A DNA stretch of 17,438 nucleotides from JBBSEZ01 sp038239195 (GTDB taxonomy: Bacteria; Planctomycetota; Planctomycetia; Gemmatales; Gemmataceae): NCBI GenBank assembly GCA_038239195.1, contig JBBSEZ010000194.1, forward strand, positions 1 through 17,438, given 5' to 3'. The notes under the pieces were generated by a model that searched no databases, was not told the origin of the DNA, and saw only the letters and a list, made by a program, of their open reading frames with translations. Of this stretch, positions 1 to 7,631 are shown one piece after another; position 1 is the stretch's first letter; every line of letters starts with the position of its first letter. The translations under genes and the position numbers were made by a program.

Positions 1-3000
1 GTCGTGCTGCTCGGCGCGCAGTACGAGGGCAAGGTCGTCAAGCACGCGACCGAGTTCGAGGCCGTCTTCCAGGTGCAGGTGCTGGGCGACGCTCCGGCCT
101 CGCTGGTGGTGCCCTTGGGGGACGTGCGGTTGCAGGGAGACGTGCTGGTGGACGGCGCCCGGGCCTTTGCGGTGGCGCTGCCGGCGCCGCAGGTTGGCTA
201 CGCCGTTCCGGTGCGCGGCCGGGGCCGCCACAAGGTGGAGCTGCGGTTCCACGTCGCGGTGGGCAGGAGCGGGGCGGAGCGGACGGTGCGCTTCGCGGCT
301 CCGCGGCTTGCGCGGAGCCGGCTGTCGCTGCGGCTGCCTGCGGGCTCGACCCATGCGCAAGCGCTGGTCAAGCACGGCGGGCAGAAGGTAACGGGCGACC
401 CACAGCCTCGGCTCGAGGTGGAACTGGGCGCGGTGACGGCCCCGGTGCAACTGCACTGGTTTCAGGAAGCCTCCCCGCCGAAGCCGGCGCGAATCGAGTT
501 CCGCGAGGCCTACCTGTGGGACCTGCGCCCCGACGCCAGCACGCTGACGGCGCTATTGCGCTACCAGATCTCCGGCCGCGCCGTCACGTCTCTGACGGTC
601 GAACTGCCCCCCGAACTGATGGTGCGCACGGCCTCGGCGGGGCCGGCCCCTCTGGTGCGCTTGCGCGATTGGGGGGTGACGGGGGAGGCCGGCTGGCGGC
701 CTTTGCGCCTGGAGTTTCCGGCGCCGGTGTCGGGCGCCGTGGAGGTGGTGCTCGAACTGGTGCCGCGCGCGCCCCTGGCGGGGGTGGTGACGCTGCCGCT
801 GCCGAGGCCGTTGGGCTCGCCGGCGGGGGGCGTGGGGCACCTGGCGTACCGCGCGGAGGGCGTCGAGGCGGTGCGCGGGCGGCTGCTGCGCGTGACGGGG
901 CAGCCTGTCGGGGAGTTCGCGCCGTTCTGGCCGACGGCGACGCGGCCGAGGCCGCAGTTGCCGCTGTCCTACGCCAGCACCTTCCGGCGCGATGGGCGGG
1001 CGGCCGCTCGTCTGGAGCTGCACCTTAGGCCGGCGGCGCCGCGCGCGACGGCGGATCAGCAGGTGCATTTGCGCATCGACGAGCGCCAGGCGGAGTTGCG
1101 GGCGACGGCGACGTTGAAGGCGCCGGGCCGCGACCTGGCGGTGGTGGAGTGGGAGATCGCGTCTTCGCGGGCGTGGACCGTAGCGGCCGTGACCGGGGCC
1201 GGCACGTACCGATGGGGCCAGTCCGGCAACCGGGTGCTCGTCTGGCTGGAGCACCCGACCGACGCGGCCCAGCTAACGCTGTCGGCCTGGTTGCCGCTGA
1301 CGCCGTCGGCCCCCGCGAAGAAGGGCGGGCCGGCCGGCCCGGTCAAGCTGGAGCTCCCGAGCCTGCGGGTGACGTCGGCGCAGTCGCAGCAGACGACGGT
1401 GCGCGTGGAGGCGGGGCCGGGGCTGGTGCTCGTCGCCGAGGCGCTGCGGCAACTCCAGCCACTACCGGGAGCACGGCCGACGGACCACGAGCGCGCCTAC
1501 CTGGCGCGCGGGACGGGCTACGCGGGCACGTTCCTGGCCCGGCCCGGCCCGCCTCCCCAGGTAAGGACATTCACCCTCGTCGAAGTGCGCGACCGCGAGC
1601 TGACGTTCACGGCGACGGTGGAATGTCGGCCGGTGGGAGACCTGCGGGCGCTGACGCTGCGGCTTCGCAACTGGGAGGGCGACAAGGTGACGCTGAGCGC
1701 GCCTGCCCTGGCGGGGCCCGCGCGCGAGACGGTGCGCCCGCGCGAGCGGACGTTCGCGCTGAGCTTGCGGCCGGGGACGAGCGGGCCCTATGCGGTGACG
1801 TTGACGGGGAGCGTCCCGCTCGACGACGTTCTCGGCGGGGCGGCGATGCCCGACGTGAGCGTGGTGGGGGCGGGGCGGTCGGAGCGCGTGGTGGCGGTGG
1901 ATGGGGGGGTGACGGCCGAGGCCCCCGCGGGGCTGACGGCGCTGGAAGACGTGCGGCGCGAGCTGGCGGGCTGGCCGGGCGAGGCGAAGCGCGCGGGGCG
2001 GGCGTGGCGCGTGCGGGGGCCGGACTGGCAACTGCGGCTGTTGCCGCGCGACCGGGCCGCGCGGCCGGTGGCTGTGGACGTGTTGCTGGAGGAACATTCC
2101 CTGGCGGTCATCGATGGGCGGCGCTGGCTGCACGAAGTGGTCTACTGGCTGCGGCACGAAGCGCATACCGACCTGAACGTGAGCTGGCCGTCGCCGGTCG
2201 AGGTGGTGAGCGTGTCGGTCGATGGCAGCGAGGTGGCGCCGCTCCAGCCGGGGGCCGACCGGCTGTGGTTGCCGCTGCCGGGCCGGGCGGGGGCGAGGCG
2301 AGTGCGACTGAGCTGGCTGTACGCGGCGGGCGGCGAGGCGCTGGAACGGCCCAACCTCGACCGGCCCAGGCTGGAGGGGGCGCGGAACGGCGCGACGGTG
2401 TGGACGGCGCACGTGCCCCTGGGCTGGCGAGCGCTGCCGAGCGGCGGGGAGGGCCTGGGGGCCGGCGCGACGCGATGGTCGGCGCTCGACCTGGCGAGGG
2501 CGCGGGCGCTCCTGGAGGTGAGCCGGGCCCTGGTGGAGAGGGGGCCCGAGAGCGGCCCGGCGCGTTTGACGGACGTTCAGAATCGCTTTTATCAGGATTG
2601 CCGGCGCGTGGACCAGGCGCTGGAGGTGGGGAGCGCGAGCCCGGAGGAGGTGGGGGCGGAGTTGCGCCGTCTGCGCGAGGAGAACCGGGGCCTGGCAAAG
2701 CAGTTCGGCTTCGAGCCGCTTCGCGCCGAGGCGGAGCGATCGGCGCGCCAGGGCACTTCCTCCGAGCGATCCCCGAACGGGCAGGCCCGGGGCAGGGCGG
2801 TCCGGCCGGGGGCGGCGGGAAGCGGCACACCGCTGTCGTGGCAGGCGGGCCCCGACGAGGCGGCGCCGGCGCTGCAACTGGCGGCGACGGAAGAGCGGCG
2901 GGCGCGGGTGGCCCTGGCGGTGTCGGGGCAGTGGCTGGGGCTGCTGGCGCTGGCGTGGGCGGTGTCGCTGTCGGCGCTCTTGCGCGGGGCGGCGCGCCGG

Positions 3001-3195
3001 CTCTGGCCGGAGCAGATGGTGCTCCTGGGCGCGGTGGGCTGGCACCTGGCGGGGCCGACGGCGGTGACGCTGTTCCTGATCGCGCTGGGCATCGCCGGGC
3101 GGGCGCTCTTGCTCGGGCAAGGGCTCCGCTGGCTGCTGCGGCAAGCGCCGGCACGGCCGGCGAGCGGGGTGGTCGGGCCGGCGGCGCTGCGGTGA
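1..3195 (+). CDS. Large membrane-anchored beta-rich protein, 5' end outside the window
   Basis: The reading frame is open from the first base, so the gene very probably starts upstream and only its last ~1060 codons are seen. It ends in TGA at 3193-3195. The bulk of the protein alternates short hydrophobic and charged stretches rich in Val, Leu, Arg and Pro, which suggests repeated beta-sandwich units. Near residue 855 (counted from the GTG at position 4) it turns helical and charged, with LRRLREEN and a low-complexity linker rich in Ser, Gly and Arg. Two hydrophobic helices follow at about residues 969-994 and 1005-1030, then a short Arg/Ala-rich tail. This points to a large domain, probably outside the cytoplasm, anchored by a C-terminal helical hairpin. 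I recognise no enzyme motif. Similar giant uncharacterised proteins are common in planctomycetes, but the function is unknown. The gene converges on the DUF488 gene with only 9 bp between the stops. Confidence 0.75.
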   Translation, partial: VVLLGAQYEGKVVKHATEFEAVFQVQVLGDAPASLVVPLGDVRLQGDVLVDGARAFAVALPAPQVGYAVPVRGRGRHKVELRFHVAVGRSGAERTVRFAAPRLARSRLSLRLPAGSTHAQALVKHGGQKVTGDPQPRLEVELGAVTAPVQLHWFQEASPPKPARIEFREAYLWDLRPDASTLTALLRYQISGRAVTSLTVELPPELMVRTASAGPAPLVRLRDWGVTGEAGWRPLRLEFPAPVSGAVEVVLELVPRAPLAGVVTLPLPRPLGSPAGGVGHLAYRAEGVEAVRGRLLRVTGQPVGEFAPFWPTATRPRPQLPLSYASTFRRDGRAAARLELHLRPAAPRATADQQVHLRIDERQAELRATATLKAPGRDLAVVEWEIASSRAWTVAAVTGAGTYRWGQSGNRVLVWLEHPTDAAQLTLSAWLPLTPSAPAKKGGPAGPVKLELPSLRVTSAQSQQTTVRVEAGPGLVLVAEALRQLQPLPGARPTDHERAYLARGTGYAGTFLARPGPPPQVRTFTLVEVRDRELTFTATVECRPVGDLRALTLRLRNWEGDKVTLSAPALAGPARETVRPRERTFALSLRPGTSGPYAVTLTGSVPLDDVLGGAAMPDVSVVGAGRSERVVAVDGGVTAEAPAGLTALEDVRRELAGWPGEAKRAGRAWRVRGPDWQLRLLPRDRAARPVAVDVLLEEHSLAVIDGRRWLHEVVYWLRHEAHTDLNVSWPSPVEVVSVSVDGSEVAPLQPGADRLWLPLPGRAGARRVRLSWLYAAGGEALERPNLDRPRLEGARNGATVWTAHVPLGWRALPSGGEGLGAGATRWSALDLARARALLEVSRALVERGPESGPARLTDVQNRFYQDCRRVDQALEVGSASPEEVGAELRRLREENRGLAKQFGFEPLRAEAERSARQGTSSERSPNGQARGRAVRPGAAGSGTPLSWQAGPDEAAPALQLAATEERRARVALAVSGQWLGLLALAWAVSLSALLRGAARRLWPEQMVLLGAVGWHLAGPTAVTLFLIALGIAGRALLLGQGLRWLLRQAPARPASGVVGPAALR

Positions 3196-3204
3196 GCGGG
3201 GCCC

Positions 3205-3609
3205 TCAGCCCGGCGGGGCGAGCGCGGCTGCGGGGAGTTGCGCCAGGCGCTCTTCGATCAGCTCTTTGAGCAGGGAGCGATGGCAGTGGGAGGCGTCGGT
3301 GCAAGCCGACGAGCAGAGCAGCGTGAGCGTCTTGCCGCCGGCGACCAGGCCGGCGAGGAAGGCGATCTCCTCTTGCTCGGCCTTCATTTCTTCGACGTAG
3401 CGGGCCCGGAACTCGTCCCAGGCGATCGGGGCCTCGTTCTTGCCGTAGATGGCGGCGTGGAGCTCCTTGCTCGGGCCGAGGTTGGCCCGCCACAAGGTCC
3501 ACGTTTCCTTCTTCTTGGGCAAGGCGCGCGGACGATAGCGGCAGACCAGAAGACGGAAACCGTCGTCGTCCTCGCGGGCGTCGTCCCAGCGCTTGGTCTT
3601 GATCGTCAT
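3205..3609 (-). CDS. DUF488 family protein (YeaO-like)
   Basis: This is a 134-residue protein beginning MTIKTKRWDDAREDDDGFRL. The family hallmarks are visible: the N-terminal strand with LLVCRYRPRALPKKK (residues 20-34), the W-x-x-x-L-x-PS segment (WRANLGPSKEL, 40-50), and the C-terminal nucleotide-loop-like TLLCSSACTD followed by CHRSLLKELI (about 96-118, with Cys99, Cys103, Cys109-His110-Arg111). The function of DUF488 is not established. An in-frame ATG exists 22 codons upstream, but the start at 3609 is preferred because AGGGAG sits about 8 nt in front of it and because the family normally begins with the K-R-(W/V) strand. The gene is transcribed divergently from the S9 peptidase across 116 bp and converges on the large membrane protein. 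Family assignment is confident, role is not. Confidence 0.85.
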   Translation of the reverse strand: MTIKTKRWDDAREDDDGFRLLVCRYRPRALPKKKETWTLWRANLGPSKELHAAIYGKNEAPIAWDEFRARYVEEMKAEQEEIAFLAGLVAGGKTLTLLCSSACTDASHCHRSLLKELIEERLAQLPAAALAPPG

Positions 3610-3725
3610 GGCGGTCTCCCTGAGGGGCGTGGTCATGATAGCAGGAAAGGCCCCTCTTGCCTTGGCGGGGCCCAACCGCGAAGGTAGAGGGAACGACCTC
3701 GCCCCCCGTACAGGAAGGACGATTC

Positions 3726-5846
3726 ATGGTTCGCTCCACTCTGCTCTGCGCATGCCTGCTGCTCCTGGCCTTGCCGGCCATGGCGTCGGCGGGCACGGTC
3801 AAGCGGGCGATGAAGATCGACGACCTCTTCCGGCTACAGCGCGTCGGCGGGCCACAGGTCAGCCCCGACGGCAAGTGGGTCGCCTACAGCGTCGGCGTCG
3901 TGGACCTGGCGGGCAACAAGTCGTCGGCGTCGATCTGGCTGGCCCCCGTGGGCAAGGGCGCGCCGCGGCAGCTCACCAACACCACCGGGCGCGACGGACA
4001 CCCGCGCTGGTCGCCCGACGGCAAGCGCGTGCTGTTCCAGTCCAACCGCTCGGGCTCGTCGCAGCTCTGGGTCATCGAGCTCGCGGGGGGCGAGGCGCGC
4101 CAGCTCACCACGATAAGCAGCGGCGCCGCCAACGGCACCTGGTCGCCCGACGGCAAGGCCATCGCCTTTGTCTCGGCGGTCTACCCGGAGTTCTCGAGCA
4201 AGGCGTTCAAGGAGAGCGACGCGCTGAACAAGAAGAAGGCCGAGGAGATCGAAAAAGGGCCCGTCAAGGCGAAGGTGTTCACGAAGCTCTTTTACCGCCA
4301 CTGGGGCTCGTACGTGGAGGACAAGCGGCAGCACCTGTTCGTCGCGTCGTTCAACGACGGCAAGGCGGGCGAGCCGAAGGACGTGACGCCTGGGGACCGC
4401 GACGCTTACCCGACCTCCGATACGTTCTCCGCCGATCAGGACTTCGCGTTCAGCCCGGACGGGAAGTTCCTGGTCTACACGGCCCCGCCGGAGCGCGACG
4501 AGGCGTGGAGCACGAACTACGACCTGTGGCGCGTTCCGGCGGCGGGGGGCAAGGCGGAGCGGCTGACGAAGGACAACGAGGCGGCCGACGGGGCGCCGCG
4601 GTTCTCGCCGGACGGCAAATGGCTGGCGTACCGGGCCCAGAAACGCGCCGGGTTCGAGGCGGACCGCTGGCAGCTGTACGTCGTGGCGACCGACGAGAGC
4701 GGAGCATGGAAGGGCAAGCCGCGCAGCATCACGGAGAAGTTCGACGGCTCGCCGGAGTCGTTCGCGTGGTCGGCGGACGGCAAGACCATCTATTTCGGCG
4801 CCGAGGAGAAGGCGGTCGAGCCGATCTTCGCCGTGGAGGTGGCGAGCGGGAGCGTGACGAAGTGGATCGAGGGGAACACCAATGGCGCGCTGTCGCTGGG
4901 CGGGGCGGGCAAGGTGCTGGCGTTCTCGCGGTCGGCGTTGAACCACCCCGCGGAGGTGTTCGTCACGACGGACGTGGGCAAGCAGGGGGCGCCGGCGGTG
5001 CGCAACCTGAGCCAGGCGAACGCCCGGCTGCTGGCCCGGCTGGACGTGCCGCGGCCGAAGAGCGTGACGGTCTCCGGGGCCGGGGGCACGCCGATGCAGA
5101 TGTGGCTACTCGAGCCGCCAGCCTTCGACGACAAGAAGAAATGGCCGGTGGCATACCTCGTCCACGGCGGGCCGCAGGGGGCGTGGAAGGACAGCTGGAG
5201 CTTCCGCTGGTGTCCGGTGCTGTGGGCGGCGCAGGGCTACGTGGTGGCGCTGCCCAACCCGCGCGGGAGCACGGGCTTCGGGCAGAAGTACGTCAACGAG
5301 ATCAGCGGCGACTGGGGCGGGAAGTGCTACGAAGACCTGATGAAGGGCGTCGATCATCTGGAGAAGTTGCCGTACGTGGACAAGGCGCGGATTGGCGCGG
5401 CGGGGGCGTCGTTTGGCGGGTACGTGATGAACTGGTTCGCGGTGAACACGGGCCGCTTCAAGTGTCTGATCACCCATTGCAGCGTGTGGAACTTCGATAG
5501 CATGTACGCGACGACGGACGAATTGTGGTTCGACGAGTGGGAGCACGGCGGCCCGCCCTGGGGCCCGAACCGGAAGTCGTACGAGAAGCACTCGCCGCAC
5601 CGGCTGGCGGCGAACCTGGGGAAGTTCAGGACGCCGATGCTGGTGATCCAGAACGACCTCGATTTTCGCTGCCCGATCGGGCAGGGGCACGAGCTGTTCA
5701 CGTCGCTACAGCGACAGCGCGTGCCGTCGCGGTTCGTGAATTTCCCCGACGAAGGACACTGGGTGCAGAAGCCGAAGAACAGCGAGTTCTGGCACAAGGA
5801 GGTGTTCGCCTGGCTGACGAAGCACGTCCCGCCGGGGGCGAAGTGA
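3726..5846 (+). CDS. S9 family peptidase (prolyl oligopeptidase / acylaminoacyl-peptidase type), secreted
   Basis: This 706-residue serine peptidase starts at the ATG at 3726, preceded by AGGAAGGA. The start gives a clear signal peptide (MVRSTLLCACLLLLALPAMA, then SAG), so it should act outside the cytoplasm on peptides. The N-terminal half is a beta-propeller with at least six SPDGK-type blades (for example VSPDGKWVAYS, WSPDGKRVLF, FSPDGKFLVY, WSADGKTIYF). The C-terminal alpha/beta-hydrolase domain has the HGGPQ oxyanion region, the nucleophile elbow GASFGG with Ser562, Asp646 in LDFRCP and His678 in DEGHW. The spacing of the triad and the total length match family S9. The gene stands 47 bp upstream of the HMA-like lipoprotein on the same strand, so co-transcription is possible. 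A longer in-frame start at 3657 is unlikely because it would bury the signal peptide. Confidence 0.93.
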   Translation: MVRSTLLCACLLLLALPAMASAGTVKRAMKIDDLFRLQRVGGPQVSPDGKWVAYSVGVVDLAGNKSSASIWLAPVGKGAPRQLTNTTGRDGHPRWSPDGKRVLFQSNRSGSSQLWVIELAGGEARQLTTISSGAANGTWSPDGKAIAFVSAVYPEFSSKAFKESDALNKKKAEEIEKGPVKAKVFTKLFYRHWGSYVEDKRQHLFVASFNDGKAGEPKDVTPGDRDAYPTSDTFSADQDFAFSPDGKFLVYTAPPERDEAWSTNYDLWRVPAAGGKAERLTKDNEAADGAPRFSPDGKWLAYRAQKRAGFEADRWQLYVVATDESGAWKGKPRSITEKFDGSPESFAWSADGKTIYFGAEEKAVEPIFAVEVASGSVTKWIEGNTNGALSLGGAGKVLAFSRSALNHPAEVFVTTDVGKQGAPAVRNLSQANARLLARLDVPRPKSVTVSGAGGTPMQMWLLEPPAFDDKKKWPVAYLVHGGPQGAWKDSWSFRWCPVLWAAQGYVVALPNPRGSTGFGQKYVNEISGDWGGKCYEDLMKGVDHLEKLPYVDKARIGAAGASFGGYVMNWFAVNTGRFKCLITHCSVWNFDSMYATTDELWFDEWEHGGPPWGPNRKSYEKHSPHRLAANLGKFRTPMLVIQNDLDFRCPIGQGHELFTSLQRQRVPSRFVNFPDEGHWVQKPKNSEFWHKEVFAWLTKHVPPGAK

Positions 5847-5893
5847 GTCGGCCGTTGCTCATTCCTTTTCTCATTTTCGGAGGGCAAGACGTG

Positions 5894-6238
5894 ATGCGTC
5901 GCTGGTCGCCAAGTCTGTTGCTGCTGGGCGCTGCTCTGGCGGGGTGCAACCCGGGGGGCAACTCGCCCTCGAAGGCCGATCAGGTGAGGCCGGAGTTGCC
6001 GCGCGTCACCGTCGAAGTGAAAGGCATGACCTGACCGAGCTCCTGAACGAAGAAAGTGCGCGAGGCACTTTCGACTCTACCGTGGGTAGAGCAAGGTTCG
6101 ATCGTGACGGACACCCGGAAGCAGGAAGCGCGCTTTGCCGTGACGAGCAAAGAGGCGTTCAAGTTCGAGGAAGTAAAGAAGGCAATCGAGGCGAAGGACA
6201 AGACCTTCATGGTGGAGAAGGTGGTGTCGGGGCCATGA
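5894..6238 (+). CDS. HMA-fold lipoprotein with two in-frame TGA codons (selenoprotein candidate or pseudogene)
   Basis: Read through two TGA codons this is a 114-residue protein. A GGAGGG box at 5879-5884 precedes it; GTG at 5891 is an alternative start. It opens with a lipoprotein signal (LLLLGAALAGC, lipobox Cys18), then a short linker, then a heavy-metal-associated fold: strand VTVEVKGMT (residues 38-46), helix KKVREALSTL (53-62), strands around 66-82, helix FEEVKKAIEA and final strand. HMA domains bind metal with GMTCxxC. Here the codon after GMT is TGA (6032-6034), then Pro-Ser-Ser, then a second TGA (6044-6046) four residues before the Val of the helix, where the second Cys normally lies. 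The loop is one residue longer than usual. There is no other frame disruption over 115 codons. Selenocysteine at both sites would explain this. Decay is the alternative, supported by a degenerate partial copy at 8634-8701. Neighbouring genes use TGA as stop. Confidence 0.6.
6052..6072 (+). other. Perfect hairpin after the TGA codons, candidate SECIS 1
   Basis: An 8-bp perfect stem GAAAGTGC / GCACTTTC closes a 5-nt loop GCGAG. It begins 5 nt after the second TGA, and its loop lies about 26 nt after the first TGA. Bacterial SECIS elements are stem-loops just 3' of the UGA, within the coding sequence, usually with a G among the first loop bases; the loop here starts with G. The stem also encodes the expected HMA helix, so part of the pairing could be coincidental. 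Confidence 0.4.
6075..6091 (+). other. Second perfect hairpin, candidate SECIS 2
   Basis: A 7-bp perfect stem CTCTACC / GGTAGAG closes a 3-nt loop GTG, only 2 nt after the first hairpin. Its loop lies about 36 nt after the second TGA. Two TGA codons followed by two perfect stems is the arrangement expected if each TGA had its own recoding element, but no structure prediction or homology was run. Confidence 0.35.
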
Positions 6239-6350
6239 GGGCGCCCTGCGCCGCCCCTTCGGGGGTGGCGCGGGGCGTGGGAGGGCTCCTTCGGGCTCGT
6301 CTGGCGAACGAAGCTTCTTCAGGGCGTTTTCGAGGGCGACGGCGGCGCGC
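6135..6350. repeat. Imperfect direct repeat R1, left copy (HMA-gene end plus remnant of sigma-gene end)
   Basis: This copy holds the last ~35 codons of the HMA-like gene (intact), the short GC-rich spacer, and a degenerate version of the 3' end of the sigma-factor gene: GAAGCTTCTTCAGGGCGTTT here against GGAGCTTCTTCAGGGCCTTC near 8775. The sigma-like part has small indels and is not an open frame. The matching right copy is at 8634-8814. Together the two copies frame the minus-strand accessory block 6504-8506. Confidence 0.75.
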
Positions 6351-6362
6351 AGGGCCGGAAAG

Positions 6363-6382
6363 CCCGCAAGTGGGCTTGCGGG
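6363..6382. terminator. Hairpin between convergent genes, possible bidirectional terminator
   Basis: An 8-bp perfect stem CCCGCAAG / CTTGCGGG closes a TGGG loop. It has no T tract, so it is at best a GC-rich hairpin terminator. It lies between two convergent genes, which fits a terminator role. Confidence 0.35.
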
Positions 6383-6428
6383 GCGGGCCGCTGCCTCGCG
6401 CTGCCCCTTTGCCGTCTCGGGCCTGGCA

Positions 6429-6447
6429 GCGGCAACGCGGTTGCCGC
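6429..6447. terminator. Second hairpin between convergent genes
   Basis: An 8-bp perfect stem GCGGCAAC / GTTGCCGC closes a GCG loop, about 55 bp before the end of the minus-strand REase/HEPN-like gene. It lacks a T tract. It may end transcription of that gene or of the HMA-like gene. Confidence 0.35.
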
Positions 6448-6503
6448 AACGGACCTTGAGGGCCCGGTTGAGCGCGATCGGCGAGGCTCGGCCAAGTACG
6501 TCG

Positions 6504-7172
6504 TCAGGCAGGTTGCTTCACGAGTTGGGATTCCTTCAGGAGGCGACGCGCCGTATCGACGAGGAACTGCACCTTGCTCGGCTCAACCGCCGGTGCCGAA
6601 AACCCGTGAACGATCGCGTTCTTCAACTGGAAAAGGCCCTCGAGGTCCCGCAGGACACCCGTCGAGAGGACGCCCCCTGAGTAGAGCTCGTCGAGCAACG
6701 TCCGGGGGGACGTCCCCCCTTCGACTTCTTCCCCTCCCGAACGCAGCCTTCTGCGCATCGCTGCTTCCAACACGGCCCACGCGGCGACGAGAGACTGTTC
6801 CACGAACCCGGCCTGGAGCATGGGCTGGACGTCGTCGAGGTAGCGCAGGATTTCTTCCTCCGGCGGTTCCTTTGCCTCCCGTTGTTCTGCCTTCACCTGG
6901 GCATCAGGCCCCAGGACGTAGACGTCGAATCGCCAACCGGGCTGTCCGTTGGCAATCTCCGCATACCGCACCAAGTCGGGGTCGGCTTCAAACTCCGAGC
7001 GGCTGCCCTTCGCCGAAACCAGGGCGGAGCCGTCCTCCTTGGTGGCGACCATCTCCACCTTGAAGTCTTTCGCGAACGGCGGCAGGTCCTCCGGTCCCGG
7101 TCGGGGAACGACCTTGAACCCGAGGGATCGGTATCTGTCGGCCAGGTAGTTCAGCCGCTGTTCGATGTTCAT
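6504..7172 (-). CDS. Two-domain protein: REase-fold-like N-terminus and HEPN-like C-terminus
   Basis: This 222-residue protein begins MNIEQRLNYLADRYRSLGFK. The N-terminal ~90 residues have the helix-strand-strand pattern of small restriction-endonuclease-fold (archaeal Holliday-junction resolvase-like) domains: KDFKVEMVATKEDGSALVSAK, in which Asp36 and Lys55 could be the remains of a D...xxK site. The usual acidic residue before Lys is replaced by Ser53, so activity is uncertain. After a charged linker (about 93-108) comes a helical domain with SLVAAWAVLEAAMRRRL and the segment LKNAIVHGF (183-191). This matches the R-N-x3-H motif of HEPN domains but with Lys184 in place of Arg and His189 kept. 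HEPN domains are often RNases in defence and toxin systems. The gene starts 4 bp after the stop of the RusA-like gene, so translational coupling is likely. Gene reality is confident, domain names are by eye. Confidence 0.7.
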   Translation of the reverse strand: MNIEQRLNYLADRYRSLGFKVVPRPGPEDLPPFAKDFKVEMVATKEDGSALVSAKGSRSEFEADPDLVRYAEIANGQPGWRFDVYVLGPDAQVKAEQREAKEPPEEEILRYLDDVQPMLQAGFVEQSLVAAWAVLEAAMRRRLRSGGEEVEGGTSPRTLLDELYSGGVLSTGVLRDLEGLFQLKNAIVHGFSAPAVEPSKVQFLVDTARRLLKESQLVKQPA

Positions 7173-7176
7173 GGCA

Positions 7177-7596
7177 TCACTTTGGGAGGGGGAACGGGCC
7201 TACCGGGTCTTCGATCCGCACGTAAACGAACGGGCTCCCGGCCTGGAGTGCCGTCACAATGATCGGGCGCACGCCCACGATCGAAAACGCCGCGCCAATC
7301 TTCACGTGGGCGATCTCGGCCTGGACGGTTTGCCGATCGTCGTCGTAGACGATGTTTTGCATCACGCCCAAGAAAGGTTTCGACAGGTTGTCTACGTCCA
7401 CCGAGGGCTTGTTCCCGGCATAGAAGTTGACGATGATCGCCTTCAAATCCACCATGAGGAGAGGGCTCGGCCATTGCAGGGTGGCCGCTCCAGCGACCGT
7501 CGCACGCCAGGCCAGGAGGTTTGCGCGTCCATTCGGCGTACTCTGCTGGTTCGAGACGGGCGGACCGAGAACCACGAGCTCCAGGTGGACGGCCAT
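7177..7596 (-). CDS. RusA-like Holliday junction resolvase / crossover-junction endonuclease
   Basis: This 139-residue protein begins with the strand LELVVLGPPVSNQ (residues 5-17), typical of the RusA family. The active-site region is clear: VDVDNLSKPFLGVM (66-79) with Asp67, Asp69 and Lys73, followed by VYDDDRQTVQ (83-92) with Asp85-Asp87. This corresponds to the three catalytic acidic residues and the lysine of E. coli RusA (Asp70, Asp72, Lys76, Asp91). RusA enzymes resolve Holliday junctions as dimers and are usually encoded by prophages and mobile elements, which suggests this gene was acquired. A GAGGAA box lies about 9 nt before the ATG at 7596. It lies between a small membrane protein upstream and a REase/HEPN-like protein 4 bp downstream, all on the minus strand, which suggests an operon. 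No phage structural gene is nearby, so a stand-alone role is possible. Confidence 0.8.
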   Translation of the reverse strand: MAVHLELVVLGPPVSNQQSTPNGRANLLAWRATVAGAATLQWPSPLLMVDLKAIIVNFYAGNKPSVDVDNLSKPFLGVMQNIVYDDDRQTVQAEIAHVKIGAAFSIVGVRPIIVTALQAGSPFVYVRIEDPVGPFPLPK

Positions 7597-7631
7597 CGGT
7601 CCCGTTCCTCGTGTCCTTATCCCTCCAAGCT

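Larger units (their letters stand above)
6239..6503. other. Convergent intergenic region with sigma-gene remnant and two hairpins
   Basis: No gene is seen here. The left part (to about 6350) is the degenerate sigma-gene end described under repeat R1. The rest holds two perfect hairpins, listed separately, in the space where the HMA-like gene (plus) and the REase/HEPN-like gene (minus) converge. Confidence 0.6.

Noticed and set aside
6026..6046. A sequencing or assembly frameshift as explanation for the stops in the HMA-like gene
   Set aside because: The frame before and after the two TGA codons is the same, so no indel is needed. Substitution errors at both sites cannot be ruled out without reads.
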